From contig JAGFNK010000614.1 in the NCBI GenBank assembly GCA_025769875.1, forward strand, positions 1 to 30,065: a stretch of 30,065 bases of DNA. The letters run 5' to 3'. Below the pieces are notes generated by a model, which was given only the letters and a program-made list of their open reading frames with translations, ran no database searches and had not been told where the DNA came from. How positions within the stretch are numbered: position 1 is the stretch's first letter; each line of letters starts with the position of its first letter. The stretch comes from Russula earlei. Lineage: Eukaryota; Basidiomycota; Agaricomycetes; Russulales; Russulaceae. A program made the translations under genes and the position numbers. This document shows, one piece after another, positions 29,798 through 30,065 of this stretch.

Positions 29798-30065
29798 AGT
29801 CCAAGTTCTGGTTCCCTGTGTTAGACATGCACTCCTTTTTTTTTTTTGAATCCAAATTTGTATTCTGTGGTGTGTGTGACTAGGTGCAGAGGTGGTCATG
29901 TGTCTATGTATCATAACAAATGGGAGGGTTGTGTGATGGCCATTAGGAGTCTTTGACTTTTTGTAGTGGGTTGAATTACCATAAAAGGTGATTGTGTCAG
30001 CAAGAGAATTGGGACTTCAATCACACATTAACAGATGTAATTTAATTATATAAGTGAGTTAATAA
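29798..30065. mobile_element. Start of a second CpG-free segment at the right edge
   Basis: No CG dinucleotide occurs from 29795 to the end (about 270 bases), although CG is frequent up to the NDUFS7 stop codon. A run of about 13 T follows near 29836-29848. The composition resembles the 21300-25660 island, so another decayed repeat probably begins here. Confidence 0.55.

Overview
The window looks like an accessory, repeat-rich stretch of a filamentous basidiomycete (Agaricomycete) genome. Evidence: short GT-AG introns of about 40-70 bases, four copies of an Agaricomycete-type F-box/LRR-like gene (LPDDVLxEIFHFY followed by WHTLVHVCQRWR and FASPRRLNLRL), a Crinkler-type protein carrying a nuclease-like and a kinase domain, and decayed but recognisable copies of fungal housekeeping genes. 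Families were recognised by eye from motifs; no database search was run.

Layout. 1-610 (-): N-terminal exons of an unidentified, probably disordered protein running off the left edge. 881-1990 (+): decayed intron-containing copy of proteasome subunit RPN10. 2100-3400 (+): decayed piece of a group III (Nik1-like) hybrid histidine kinase. 3418-4735: an element with long imperfect inverted arms. 4761-4900: a 30-base tandem repeat. 5100-5290 and 12980-13110: two inverted copies of a dispersed repeat. 6290-7786 (+): intact F-box gene (copy 1). 10409-11754 (+): F-box copy 2, broken by an 82-base deletion and with about 500 foreign bases at its 3' end. 13683-14015 (+): a two-exon gene for a 92-residue putative small secreted protein. 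14793-17514 (+): Crinkler-like / PD-(D/E)XK-like / kinase gene relic. 19745-20678 (-): F-box copy 3, frameshifted and without its C-terminus. About 21300-25660: an island almost devoid of CpG, with transposon-like repeats and a decayed reading frame. 26909-28270 (-): F-box copy 4, intact. 28726-29780 (+): intron-containing copy of the mitochondrial complex I subunit PSST/NDUFS7, frameshifted near its N-terminus. 29798-30065: the start of another stretch without CpG.

Interpretation. I see no operon-like pathway. The locus reads as a genomic dumping ground: lineage-specific F-box duplications that carry their own 5' leaders, an effector-like gene next to a secreted-protein gene, and duplicated fragments of normally single-copy housekeeping genes, among transposon remains. 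Only F-box copies 1 and 4 and the small secreted protein gene look potentially functional; the left-edge gene is too partial to judge. The CpG-poor island with sharp edges suggests methylation- or RIP-like mutation focused on transposon sequence, while neighbouring gene relics keep normal CpG levels.
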